Of a stretch of DNA of 64,000 nucleotides, positions 10,856 to 19,508 are shown piece by piece; the first letter of the stretch is position 1, and every line of letters starts with the position of its first letter. The notes beneath the pieces are model-generated. The model did not search any database, was not told where the DNA came from, and saw only the letters and a list, made by a program, of their open reading frames with translations. The stretch covers positions 100,616 through 164,615 of the forward strand of contig NZ_JAABNO010000013.1 in assembly GCF_009928445.1 (NCBI RefSeq), given 5' to 3'. Source of the DNA: Clostridium sp. C8-1-8. GTDB taxonomy: Bacteria; Bacillota; Clostridia; Clostridiales; Clostridiaceae. The translations under genes and the position numbers were made by a program.

Positions 10856-11710
10856 CTACATATTACCTATGTCTTTAAATCCTTCTCCCAAGACCTCATG
10901 TGCTTCACCAACAGTTATAAAGGCTTTTGAGTCTATTCCTTTTATATATTCTCTAAGTTTTATAAACTCGGTCCTGCCTACAACTGTATATATTATAAAT
11001 GTATCTTTTCCAGTATATCCTCCAACGCCTCTTAAAAAAGTACATCCTCTACCTAATTCATTCATTATAAACTGCCCTATATCCTTGTTTTTTCTACTTA
11101 TTATAGTAACTTGTTTAGAAGTATTAAAACCTTCAATAACCCTGTCAATAGCAATTCCGTTTAAAATTACAGATAGTAACGCATATAAACCTGCATCAAG
11201 CCCAAATGTGATAGCTGCCAATAACGTAACTATGAAGTCTACAGAGGATAGGGATTTTCCTATATCAACATGAAAAAACTTATTTAGTATCTTAGCAATT
11301 ATATCTGTACCGCCAGTAGATGCGTTGGTATTAAAAACTATAGCCATTCCTATAGCTGATAAAAAGGTGCCAAATATAGCTGCTATTATTAAATCCTTGG
11401 TAAGCGCTTGAGGATTAAAAAACTTTTCAATTATCCACATTATTAGTGATAATCCAAAAGAGGCATATATAGTTTTAGCTCCGAAATTCCCTCCAATAAA
11501 GATAAATGCGATTATAAACAATATTAAATTCATAACCAAAACCAGTGTACCAGTAGACGCGAATGGTAGATAGTGATTAATAACTATAGCCAGACCGGTT
11601 ACACCTCCTGCAGCAAGGTTATTTGGAGCATAGAGATATTCAACAGCTATAGCTACCAAAAGTATTCCTATGGTTATGAGAATATAGTCTTTCAGAAAAT
11701 TTTTACTCAT
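10856..11710 (-). CDS. YitT family membrane protein (copy 2)
   Basis: 284 residues, same architecture as copy 1: hydrophobic N-terminal half with the NASTGGTDIIAKILNKFFH motif near residue 125 and a C-terminal DUF2179 domain with GRGCTFLRGVGGYTG. The start follows GGGGGAG at seven bases. Separated from copy 1 by 36 bases, so the pair is almost certainly one transcript. The close resemblance among the three copies suggests local duplication rather than transfer. Confidence 0.88.
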   Translation of the reverse strand: MSKNFLKDYILITIGILLVAIAVEYLYAPNNLAAGGVTGLAIVINHYLPFASTGTLVLVMNLILFIIAFIFIGGNFGAKTIYASFGLSLIMWIIEKFFNPQALTKDLIIAAIFGTFLSAIGMAIVFNTNASTGGTDIIAKILNKFFHVDIGKSLSSVDFIVTLLAAITFGLDAGLYALLSVILNGIAIDRVIEGFNTSKQVTIISRKNKDIGQFIMNELGRGCTFLRGVGGYTGKDTFIIYTVVGRTEFIKLREYIKGIDSKAFITVGEAHEVLGEGFKDIGNM

Positions 11711-11922
11711 ACTACAACTCCCCCTATTAACATTTTACATATACTATAGATATATATTTATAAACCTTTAATAGAATACAGATATTACGAATTTTATACT
11801 TATCGTACTATTGTATATTCATAACACTTATTCTCTCTTAAAAAATTAACTTTTATCCATCATAGGTAGTTTAAAGGTTATGTTGTGCAACTTTGCAATA
11901 AAATTTATAAATTTAAATAAGT

Positions 11923-11977
11923 AAAAGCCACGCATGAAAGAATTTTAACTTTCTTTTATGCATGGCTTTTATTTTTG
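11923..11977 (-). terminator. Bidirectional terminator hairpin after YitT copy 3
   Basis: AAAAGCCA...TGGCTTTT with inner GCAT/ATGC and GAAAG/CTTTC pairing. T-rich tracts follow on both strands. On the minus strand it lies downstream of YitT copy 3. The remainder of 11711-12060 contains no gene I can support. Confidence 0.75.
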
Positions 11978-12060
11978 CAGTTAGCTTTTGCCTATTTTTC
12001 AGAAGCTTATTTATTAATTTTATAAGTAAAAATACTATGTACTTAAATCTTACATACTTA

Positions 12061-12201
12061 GGCCTAGTTCCTAGTTATGTGATTAACTAAGGCCCGGTTT
12101 TTTAATTGTGGAATGAACTTAAGCCCAGTTTTTTAATTGTGGAATGAACTTAGGCCCGGTTGTCAGTTGTGGACTGAACTTAGGCCCGGTTGTCAGTTGT
12201 G
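12061..12201. repeat. Tandem repeat, ~30-bp unit, 4.6 copies
   Basis: Units begin at 12061, 12091, 12122, 12153 and 12183. The core is GGCCCGGTT...GTGG...TGAACTTA; the two units nearest the gene are the most alike (GGCCCGGTTGTCAGTTGTGG). The last, partial unit overlaps the stop codon of YitT copy 3, so the array seems to have grown outward from the gene's 3' end. GC-rich GGCCCGG blocks stand out in this AT-rich DNA. Confidence 0.85.
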
Positions 12202-13041
12202 TATATCTTTAAAACCTTGTCCTAATACTTCGTGAGCTTCACTTACTATGATAAAAGCATCTTTATCAGCTAACTTTATGTAGGTTCTCAACTTAATTAA
12301 TTGAGTTCTATCCATTACGCAGTATATAACCTTTTTCTCTTCATTAGTATAGCCACCTTTACCTTCAAATACTGTGCAGCCTCTGTTTACTTCATTTACT
12401 ATGTACGACTTTATAACATCACTTTTATTTGTAAATATAGCTACAGCTTTTGCTGAATTAAAGCCTTCAATAACCTTATCAATTATAATACCATTTAGCA
12501 TAACACAGACAACAGCGTACAATCCTTTGCTTATTCCAAAAGTCATGGCACATAGAATAACAACAATTATATCTACTGATTGCATACACCTTCCCATATC
12601 CCAATGAAAGAACTTGTTTAGTATTTTAGCTAATATATCTGTCCCTCCTGTGGATGCGTTTTGAGAAAAGACAATACCTAAACCAATTCCAAGCATTGTG
12701 GTTCCAATAACAGCAGCCAGCATTGGATCTGTAGTTAAAGCATGAGGTTTTAAAAACTTTTCTATGACCCACATTGAAAGTGATAACCCAAAAGCTGCAT
12801 ATAAGGTTTTTCCTCCAAAATTACCTCCAACAACAAAAAATGCAACTATAAATAGAATTATATTCATTATTATCATTAACAGTCCCATTGGTATGCTTGG
12901 TATGTAATAATTTATAACCATAGCTATACCAGTTATTCCACCACCTGATATATTATTAGGAACATAAAAATATTGAACTGCTATAGAAACTAAAATAAAC
13001 CCTAATGTTATTATAAAAAATTCCTTAATCTTGTCATTCAT
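12193..13041 (-). CDS. YitT family membrane protein (copy 3)
   Basis: 282 residues from the ATG at 13041 (MNDKIKEFF), which lies seven bases after AAGGAG; an upstream in-frame start 21 codons earlier would run into the terminator at 13092-13122 and is rejected. Same fold as copies 1 and 2 with NASTGGTDILAKILNKFFH and a DUF2179 tail (RGCTVFEGKGGYT). The stop codon lies inside a tandem repeat. It has its own transcription unit, since a terminator precedes it and another follows. Confidence 0.87.
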   Translation of the reverse strand: MNDKIKEFFIITLGFILVSIAVQYFYVPNNISGGGITGIAMVINYYIPSIPMGLLMIIMNIILFIVAFFVVGGNFGGKTLYAAFGLSLSMWVIEKFLKPHALTTDPMLAAVIGTTMLGIGLGIVFSQNASTGGTDILAKILNKFFHWDMGRCMQSVDIIVVILCAMTFGISKGLYAVVCVMLNGIIIDKVIEGFNSAKAVAIFTNKSDVIKSYIVNEVNRGCTVFEGKGGYTNEEKKVIYCVMDRTQLIKLRTYIKLADKDAFIIVSEAHEVLGQGFKDIHN

Positions 13042-13091
13042 ATAACTTCTCCTTCTTCTAATGTAAAAAGTCTCACAATTTGCTTTATAGC

Positions 13092-13122
13092 AAAAAAACA
13101 GCATAGGATGTCCTACACTGTT
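13092..13122 (-). terminator. Terminator of the transketolase operon
   Basis: Minus strand: 12-bp stem AACAGTGTAGGA / TCCTATGCTGTT (two G-U pairs), 2-base gap, then TTTTTTT. It lies 55 bases past the transketolase stop and overlaps the leader of YitT copy 3. Confidence 0.85.
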
Positions 13123-13176
13123 ATATTAATTGATTTAATTAAAATAATCTACTATTTTCTTTTATTTCCTTTTATT

Positions 13177-14121
13177 TTAGCCCTTTAACTCAATAACGCG
13201 CTTTATAGAAGCAATGATATCTTCTGTAGTAAGTCCATATGCTTTTAGCAATTCATCTGGCTTACCACTTTCACCAAAAGTATCTTTAACACCTACTCTG
13301 ATTACTGGCACTGGAATATTCTCGCTTGCAACTTCACAAACTACTGATCCTAGTCCACCAATTATATTATGTTCCTCAGCAGTTACTATCGCGCCAGTTT
13401 CTCTTGCTGCTGATATTATAATTTCTTTATCAATTGGTTTTATTGTATGAATATTAATAACTGCTACATCTATTCCCTCTGTCTTTAGTGCTTCTTTAGC
13501 TTCTAAAGCCTTTTCAACCATTATTCCTGTAGCTATTATAGTAGCATCTTTCCCTTCAGAAAGTTTTACCCCTTTACCAATCTCGAACTTATAACCTGCA
13601 TTGTCATTAATAGTAGAAACTGCAACTCTTCCTAATCTTACATAGCATGGACCTACATATTCAGCTACTGCATTTATAGCAGCCTCTGTTTCTATATCAT
13701 CAGATGGATTTATAACAGTCATATTAGGAATGCTTCTCATTAGAGATAAATCTTCTATAGCTTGATGTGAAGCCCCATCTTCCCCTACAGTTAAACCTGC
13801 ATGTGTAGCACATACTTTTACATTCAAGTTTGGGTAACATATAGAATTTCTTATCTGTTCAAAAGCTCTTCCAGCAGCAAACATTGCAAAAGTACTAACA
13901 AAAGGAATTTTATCACAAGTTGAAAGACCTGCAGCAACTCCCATCATATTTCCTTCTGCTATTCCCATATTTAAAAATCTTTCAGGAAACACCGCTTTGA
14001 AATCTGCTGTTTTAGTAGATTTAGAAAGGTCCGCGTCCAATACCACTACCTTTTGATTTGTCTTACCAAGCTCAGCAAGCGCCTTACCATAAGCTTCTCT
14101 CGTTGCAATCTTATTAGCCAT
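13177..14121 (-). CDS. Transketolase, C-terminal subunit
   Basis: 314 residues equal to the pyrimidine-binding and C-terminal domains of transketolase (pentose-phosphate pathway; thiamine diphosphate-dependent transfer of two-carbon units). Visible family signatures include AGLTVGEDGASHQAIED near residue 105 and AEEHNIIGGLGS near 245. Its ATG overlaps the stop of the N-terminal subunit gene (TAATG), so the two halves are translationally coupled. Split transketolases of this type are common in clostridia and archaea. Confidence 0.95.
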   Translation of the reverse strand: MANKIATREAYGKALAELGKTNQKVVVLDADLSKSTKTADFKAVFPERFLNMGIAEGNMMGVAAGLSTCDKIPFVSTFAMFAAGRAFEQIRNSICYPNLNVKVCATHAGLTVGEDGASHQAIEDLSLMRSIPNMTVINPSDDIETEAAINAVAEYVGPCYVRLGRVAVSTINDNAGYKFEIGKGVKLSEGKDATIIATGIMVEKALEAKEALKTEGIDVAVINIHTIKPIDKEIIISAARETGAIVTAEEHNIIGGLGSVVCEVASENIPVPVIRVGVKDTFGESGKPDELLKAYGLTTEDIIASIKRVIELKG

Positions 14122-14945
14122 TAGTTTTCCCCTCCTATTTCCTTTAGAGCGATCTCACATTGTTCCTTATTTGGTGCTGCTCCATGCCATCCAGCCTGAT
14201 TTTCCATGAATGAAACACCTTTTCCTTTTATAGTCTTACATACAACTACAGTAGGTTTATCTTTAACACTTTTAGCTTCATCTATCGCATTGATTATTTG
14301 GTCTATATCATGACCATCTATATTTATAACATTCCATCCAAAGGCTAAAAACTTCTCTCCAATTGGAGCTGGATTCATTACTTTCTCTATCTCTCCATCT
14401 ATCTGTAAGCCATTATTATCAACAAAAGCTGTTAAATTATCAAGTTTATAATGAGCCGCAGACATAGCAGCCTCCCAAACTTGTCCTTCTTCAAGTTCTC
14501 CATCTCCCAATAAAGCGTATACTCTATAAGCCTTATTATCTAGTTTTCCAGCAAGCGCCATACCAGTTGCTGCCGATATTCCTTGTCCTAAAGAACCTGT
14601 AGACATATCCACTCCTGGTACATCATTCATATTTGGGTGTCCTTGAAGCATAGAGCCTAATTTTCTAAGTCCATTTAGCTCTTCTACTGAGAAGAACCCT
14701 CTTCTAGCTAGTACACTATATAACACTGGAGCAGCATGTCCTTTAGATAAAACAAATCTATCCCTATGAGCCATCCTAGGATTTTTAGGATCTATATTCA
14801 TTTCTTTAAAATAAAGAGTTGTTAATATATCTGCTGCTGAAAGCGATCCACCAGGATGACCTGATGCTGATTCTGTCAGCATAGAAATAATATCTTTTCT
14901 TACAACCCTAGCAATTTGTCTTAATTCATCAACTTTATTACTCAT
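14121..14945 (-). CDS. Transketolase, N-terminal subunit
   Basis: 274 residues carrying the diphosphate-binding half of transketolase. The thiamine-diphosphate motif starts at GDGELEEGQVWEAAM (about residue 148) and ends at FVDNNGLQIDG. SGHPGGSLSAADIL near residue 28 and SKGHAAPVLYS near 67 are also typical. First gene of the two-gene operon; the partner subunit supplies the rest of the active site. A palindrome at 15023-15040 upstream could be an operator. Confidence 0.95.
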   Translation of the reverse strand: MSNKVDELRQIARVVRKDIISMLTESASGHPGGSLSAADILTTLYFKEMNIDPKNPRMAHRDRFVLSKGHAAPVLYSVLARRGFFSVEELNGLRKLGSMLQGHPNMNDVPGVDMSTGSLGQGISAATGMALAGKLDNKAYRVYALLGDGELEEGQVWEAAMSAAHYKLDNLTAFVDNNGLQIDGEIEKVMNPAPIGEKFLAFGWNVINIDGHDIDQIINAIDEAKSVKDKPTVVVCKTIKGKGVSFMENQAGWHGAAPNKEQCEIALKEIGGEN

Positions 14946-15022
14946 ATTATCCCCCTTTAGGTCTTAGCCTATTATCTATATCATAGAAGTAAAACTTTAT
15001 AACTAAATTTTAAGTTTGCAAG

Positions 15023-15040
15023 TTACATACCTGTATGTAA
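15023..15040. promoter_or_regulatory. Palindromic operator candidate upstream of transketolase
   Basis: TTACATAC-CT-GTATGTAA is a perfect 8+2+8 dyad about 80 bases upstream of the transketolase start. Size and symmetry fit a dimeric repressor site; no regulator is identified. The rest of 14946-15304 contains no gene. Confidence 0.35.
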
Positions 15041-15304
15041 TTGAAATTAATCTAGCATTAAAGTTGTACAGCTCTAAATATCATAATGTTAAACAGTTAT
15101 GCCAAACCAATAAATATTTTATCATAGCTTTCCTAAATTGGATATACTTATTTTTTAAAAAAGTCGTTATTAAGATGATAATATAATATATGTGCTATAC
15201 TATTTGCCAATATATCTTATTTATTACCCATAAAATTCTTATTTTAGAATAATAATCTCTATATTACTAGTTCTAACCAAAGGAATTTTATATTTTCTAT
15301 ACAT

Positions 15305-15349
15305 AAAAAAAAAGCAGATGGGGCACTAATTACTTTTAGTTCCCCATCT
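15305..15349 (-). terminator. Terminator of the GH65/ABC operon
   Basis: Minus strand: AGATGGGG-A-ACTAA...TTAGT-G-CCCCATCT stem followed by GCTTTTTTTTT, immediately after the GH65 stop. Confidence 0.9.
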
Positions 15350-15355
15350 CCTAGA

Positions 15356-17635
15356 TTAATTTTGAACCTGTATTTTTTTACCTTCAGAAACTTCATACAA
15401 TATACTATTAACTCTCAAATTGATACGACTGTCTCCTTCATTAATTATCTCTGTTTTATCCTTTTTCATAGAAACCGTAATGTGATTCCCCTTATACAAG
15501 AATCCAAAATTCAGTTGTTCCCATACCTCCGGCAACTTTGGAGATAGTGAAATATAATCTTCTTTTATCCTAAGCCCTGCGAAACCATATACGACAGCCA
15601 TCCAGGTTCCCCCCATATTAGCAGTATGAATACCATCCTTTGTATTACCATGAGTATCATCCAAATCTAGTCTTGCTGTTTCAATAAAATACTTATATGC
15701 TAAATCAGCATATCCCACCTTTGACGCCATGATACTATATGCAGCGCAGGATAAGGACGAATCATGAGTTGTTATTTTTTCATAATAATCATAGGAATTC
15801 TTTATAGTATTAAAATCAACTTCATCTTCCACTAGGAAGTGTGCTAGAACTGTATCAGCTTGCTTTAGCACCTGATACCTATATATTGTTAGAGGATGAT
15901 AATTTAATAGCAAAGGGTAGTTTTCACTAGGTGTATTTTCAAAATCCCATATAGCTTTATGTAAAAAAGAATCATCCTGCGGATTTATTTTTAACTCTTC
16001 ATCATATGGTAAATACATATTTTTATAAGCTTCTTCAAAAAGCTTAACTTCTTCTTCTTCAATATTAATTCTTTTACTTAACTCTCTAATAAATTCTGAA
16101 TCCTCATTTTTAAGTTTATTGTAAAGCTTATTTGCCCATTTTAAATTGAATTTTGCCATAACATTTGTATAGTAATTATTATTCACAATTGCTGTGTATT
16201 CATCAGGTCCCGTTACGGCATCTATCTTAAATAAATCTTTATCAAAATGCCCTATTTCAACCCATATCCTTGCAGTTTCAAAGATAACTTCCAATCCAAA
16301 TTCCTTAATGAAATCTAAGTCACCAGTTGCTAAATAATATTGAATATAGGAATAAGCTATATCTCCATTAATATGATACTGGGCTGTGCCTGCTGGAAAA
16401 TAAGATGAACACTCCTTGCCTATTATAGTTCTCCATGGATAGGCCGCGCCTTTTTTATGTCCCATCTCTAAGGCTCTTTGTCTAGCCAAGTCTAAAATAT
16501 TATATCTATATCTTAAAAGTCCCTTTGCAAGTTTTGGGTAGCATAGTGTAAAAAATGGAAGGATGTATATTTCTGTATCCCAAAAGTAATGTCCTTCATA
16601 TCCTTCACCACTCAAGCCTTTTGCAGTGATATTACTTCTATCATCTCTTCCTACTGCTTGAAATAGTTGATATAAGTTGTACTTGAGTCCTTGATGAAGC
16701 TTGTCATCCCCCTCAATATCAATATCAGCTAAATTCCAAAACTCCCTTAAATATTCCTCTTGAATTTTAACTAAAGTTTTAAATGGAGTCCCACTAATAC
16801 TTTTCGCCTTCACTGCACCAGTACCTACTACATCTTCATGTCTTAGAGAATCCGTATATATATTATATTTTGTAAAATTGATCACCTTTTTACCTGGTTT
16901 AATTTTAAAAATAGTTTTTGCTTTTTTGTCTGTTTTTTCAAAAATACATTCGTACTTTGAATTACATACATGCTTTGTAGTAACTGCTACAATATTTTTT
17001 GCATTTTCTGTCTGCGAAACTATTTGCATAATTTCATCTTCAATTGTTATAGATTTTATAGACAATATTTTAGCATGCCCTGTACCTACTCTTGGATCAT
17101 TATCATCTATAAAATTTTCTACATCTCCGCTAATTGAAGATTCTACAATTACTTCTTCATCAAAATTTACTTTCTCAATGTCGTAATTAACAGCAAATAA
17201 CTCCAAATGTTCCAAAGATGCAAGCCTAGTTATCTTTATTTTTAGTTCTTTTCCGGATGGTGAAACCCACCATATTTCTCTTATATAGCATCCTTTTTTC
17301 ATATCTAGATGTCTACTAAACCCTTTAAGGGTACCTTGAAAAACAGATAATTTTTGTCCATCAATTATTATATCTATATCCTGTGAATCAATTACATTTA
17401 CAATCTTCTGCATACTATCAGGAAATGCATATGCTTTTTCACCATAGGCAATTGGTGACTCTTCATAAAATGCATTTATATATGTTCCTCTAATGGTTTT
17501 ATATTGCTCAGGATACTTCTCTTCAAAGTTTCCTCTTATACCTATATATCCATTAGAGACATTAAATATACTTTCGTTCTTTAAAAGTTCGTTTGCCTCT
17601 AAACTATCATCACTTACAATCCATTCATTCTCCAT
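15356..17635 (-). CDS. Glycoside hydrolase family 65 disaccharide phosphorylase
   Basis: Cytoplasmic enzyme that phosphorolyses an alpha-linked glucose disaccharide to beta-glucose 1-phosphate plus the acceptor. 759 residues, the usual GH65 length. N-terminal beta-sandwich to about residue 270, (alpha/alpha)6 barrel to ~690, then a C-terminal beta-sheet. The general acid is Glu479 in TGPDEY. The loop WRTIIGKECSSYFPAGTAQY (401-420) resembles what I recall of kojibiose/trehalose/nigerose-type enzymes more than maltose phosphorylase, so the exact substrate is open. Last gene of the operon, 47 bases after the permease, which implies it acts on the imported sugar. No beta-phosphoglucomutase is adjacent. 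Confidence 0.92.
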   Translation of the reverse strand: MENEWIVSDDSLEANELLKNESIFNVSNGYIGIRGNFEEKYPEQYKTIRGTYINAFYEESPIAYGEKAYAFPDSMQKIVNVIDSQDIDIIIDGQKLSVFQGTLKGFSRHLDMKKGCYIREIWWVSPSGKELKIKITRLASLEHLELFAVNYDIEKVNFDEEVIVESSISGDVENFIDDNDPRVGTGHAKILSIKSITIEDEIMQIVSQTENAKNIVAVTTKHVCNSKYECIFEKTDKKAKTIFKIKPGKKVINFTKYNIYTDSLRHEDVVGTGAVKAKSISGTPFKTLVKIQEEYLREFWNLADIDIEGDDKLHQGLKYNLYQLFQAVGRDDRSNITAKGLSGEGYEGHYFWDTEIYILPFFTLCYPKLAKGLLRYRYNILDLARQRALEMGHKKGAAYPWRTIIGKECSSYFPAGTAQYHINGDIAYSYIQYYLATGDLDFIKEFGLEVIFETARIWVEIGHFDKDLFKIDAVTGPDEYTAIVNNNYYTNVMAKFNLKWANKLYNKLKNEDSEFIRELSKRINIEEEEVKLFEEAYKNMYLPYDEELKINPQDDSFLHKAIWDFENTPSENYPLLLNYHPLTIYRYQVLKQADTVLAHFLVEDEVDFNTIKNSYDYYEKITTHDSSLSCAAYSIMASKVGYADLAYKYFIETARLDLDDTHGNTKDGIHTANMGGTWMAVVYGFAGLRIKEDYISLSPKLPEVWEQLNFGFLYKGNHITVSMKKDKTEIINEGDSRINLRVNSILYEVSEGKKIQVQN

Positions 17636-17682
17636 TTCCTATTCTCTCTTTCCAATATAATTATGTTACTTAATCTTTTAAG

Positions 17683-18528
17683 CTATTTAACCGCTCCAGC
17701 CATAACTCCCTTTATTATATGTTTCTGAGAAACTAAGTAAAAAATTACAACTGGTATAACTGTCAAAACTAATCCTGCCATAGCTAAATTCCACTGAATT
17801 GTAAATTCTCCAAAGAAGTAAAATGTTGAAAGTGGTATTGTTCTAAGTTCTGGGTCTCTTAATACTAGTGATGGTAATAAATAATCATTCCATATACTAA
17901 TAACATTTAAAATAGCTACAGTAATTGTAATTGGTTTTAAGGTCGGAAATACTATTCTCCAAAACAATTGAAATTTATTACACCCATCTATCATTGCAGC
18001 TTCTTCTAATGCACGAGGAACACTCTTAATAAATCCATGATATAGAAAGACTGCAAGACTTGTTCCAAACCCAACATTCATAAAAATAAGTCCATAAAAA
18101 GTGTTAATCATAGAGAAGCCAAGTGAAGGTATTTCCCATTTACTCATATACTGCATCAGAGGGATCATAACTGATTGAAACGGTATAAGCATGGTTACAA
18201 CTAGCATTAAAAGTATTATATTTGCAATTTTTGACTTACTACGAACTAGGGCCCATGCTGTCATAGAAGAAAATACTATAATTAAAACAGTACTTATTAC
18301 TGTTACAATTATAGAATTAGTTAAAGCATGAAGAAAATTCATTTTATCTATTGCTTGTAGATAATATGAAAAATCAAAAGCTTTAGGTAATCCAAGTGTA
18401 TCAGTAAATATCTGTTCTCTTCCTTTAAATGAATTTACTAACATGATATATATAGGAAATAAAGTCATTATTGCTACAATGATTGCAAGGATAAAAAAGA
18501 TTTTATATGCTTTCGACTTTGACTTCAT
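17683..18528 (-). CDS. Sugar ABC transporter permease, MalG type
   Basis: 281 residues with six hydrophobic helices and the EAA loop (EEAAMIDGCNKFQLFW) near residue 185 that docks the ATPase. The ATG at 18528 overlaps the stop of the upstream permease (TGATG) and is preferred to the GTG one codon earlier. It pairs with the MalF-type permease to form the channel. No ATPase gene is nearby, so a shared MsmX-like ATPase elsewhere is inferred. Confidence 0.95.
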   Translation of the reverse strand: MKSKSKAYKIFFILAIIVAIMTLFPIYIMLVNSFKGREQIFTDTLGLPKAFDFSYYLQAIDKMNFLHALTNSIIVTVISTVLIIVFSSMTAWALVRSKSKIANIILLMLVVTMLIPFQSVMIPLMQYMSKWEIPSLGFSMINTFYGLIFMNVGFGTSLAVFLYHGFIKSVPRALEEAAMIDGCNKFQLFWRIVFPTLKPITITVAILNVISIWNDYLLPSLVLRDPELRTIPLSTFYFFGEFTIQWNLAMAGLVLTVIPVVIFYLVSQKHIIKGVMAGAVK

Positions 18529-19406
18529 CACATTTCAACCTCTTTCTTTTTAGTAATGGAAATTTGTATTATAGTAATTATCATAATAACTAAGAAAAAC
18601 ATTATAGATTTAGCTTGTGCCTCAGCATATTTGTTATATCCAAAGGCTGTTGAAAATATATTCATACTAATAAGCTCCGTTGATCCAAAAGGGCCACCGT
18701 TGGTTAAAGACAGATTCGTATCGTATTGCTTAAAGGAATTTGCTAGAGTAACAAACAAGCTTACTGTAAAAGCAGGGGCTATAAGTGGTACAGTTACTTT
18801 TCTAAATTTAGTCCATGCACTTGCTCCATCAATGTCTGCTGCTTCCAAGACTTCATCTGATATACTTTCAATGGAAGCAATATATATTATCATCACATAC
18901 CCAGCCATTTGCCACACACCTACTATAACCAATGCCCAAAAGGCAGCAGTAGGATTGTCTAGCCAATTGAAAAATATCTTTGAAGTATGCGTCATTTGCC
19001 CTAAGCTCTCAAATAGCTTTGTAAATATAAACTTCCATATAAAACCAAGTATTAACCCACCAATTAAATTCGGTAAGAAATATACAGCCCTAAATACATT
19101 TTTAAACTTAACCTTTGATGTTACAAGCATTGCAAGTGAAAGTCCAACAATATTAACTAAAATGGTCATAGCAATAACATATTTTGTTGTTAATAAAAAA
19201 GAGGTAGCGAATTTTCCATCTTGAAAAGCTGAAATATAATTTTTTATTCCTACAAAACTAGCCCCTGTAAAAGCAAATCCATCCCAATTAGTAAATGAAT
19301 ATATGACTCCCATTATGAACGGGATAATGACAACATTCACAAATATAAACAAAGATGGAATAACAAATAAGGCCGTAGTTATTTTATTTTTATACTTTTT
19401 ATTCAT
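18528..19406 (-). CDS. Sugar ABC transporter permease, MalF type
   Basis: 292 residues, six membrane helices, EAA loop LEAADIDGASAWTKF near residue 197. ATG preceded by GGAG at eight bases. Between it and the binding-protein gene lies a strong hairpin (19467-19496) with no U-run, a usual device for making more binding protein than permease. Confidence 0.95.
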   Translation of the reverse strand: MNKKYKNKITTALFVIPSLFIFVNVVIIPFIMGVIYSFTNWDGFAFTGASFVGIKNYISAFQDGKFATSFLLTTKYVIAMTILVNIVGLSLAMLVTSKVKFKNVFRAVYFLPNLIGGLILGFIWKFIFTKLFESLGQMTHTSKIFFNWLDNPTAAFWALVIVGVWQMAGYVMIIYIASIESISDEVLEAADIDGASAWTKFRKVTVPLIAPAFTVSLFVTLANSFKQYDTNLSLTNGGPFGSTELISMNIFSTAFGYNKYAEAQAKSIMFFLVIMIITIIQISITKKKEVEM

Positions 19407-19466
19407 TATTTTCGCTCCATTTCTAACCTTATTTCTATTTTCTACACCTTAACTAATCTTTATATA

Positions 19467-19496
19467 CCTTAAAAGCCTCAAGTGAGGCTTTTAAGG
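19467..19496 (-). promoter_or_regulatory. Intercistronic hairpin between binding protein and permease
   Basis: CCTTAAAAGCCTCA / TGAGGCTTTTAAGG is a perfect 14-bp inverted repeat with almost no loop. No T-tract follows on the minus strand, so partial termination or 3'-end protection of the binding-protein message is more likely than full termination. Confidence 0.6.
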
Positions 19497-19508
19497 TTAC
19501 ATCAAATA

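Noticed and set aside
12061..12201. CRISPR array
   Set aside because: The ~30-bp units are directly tandem with no spacers, and no cas genes are present.
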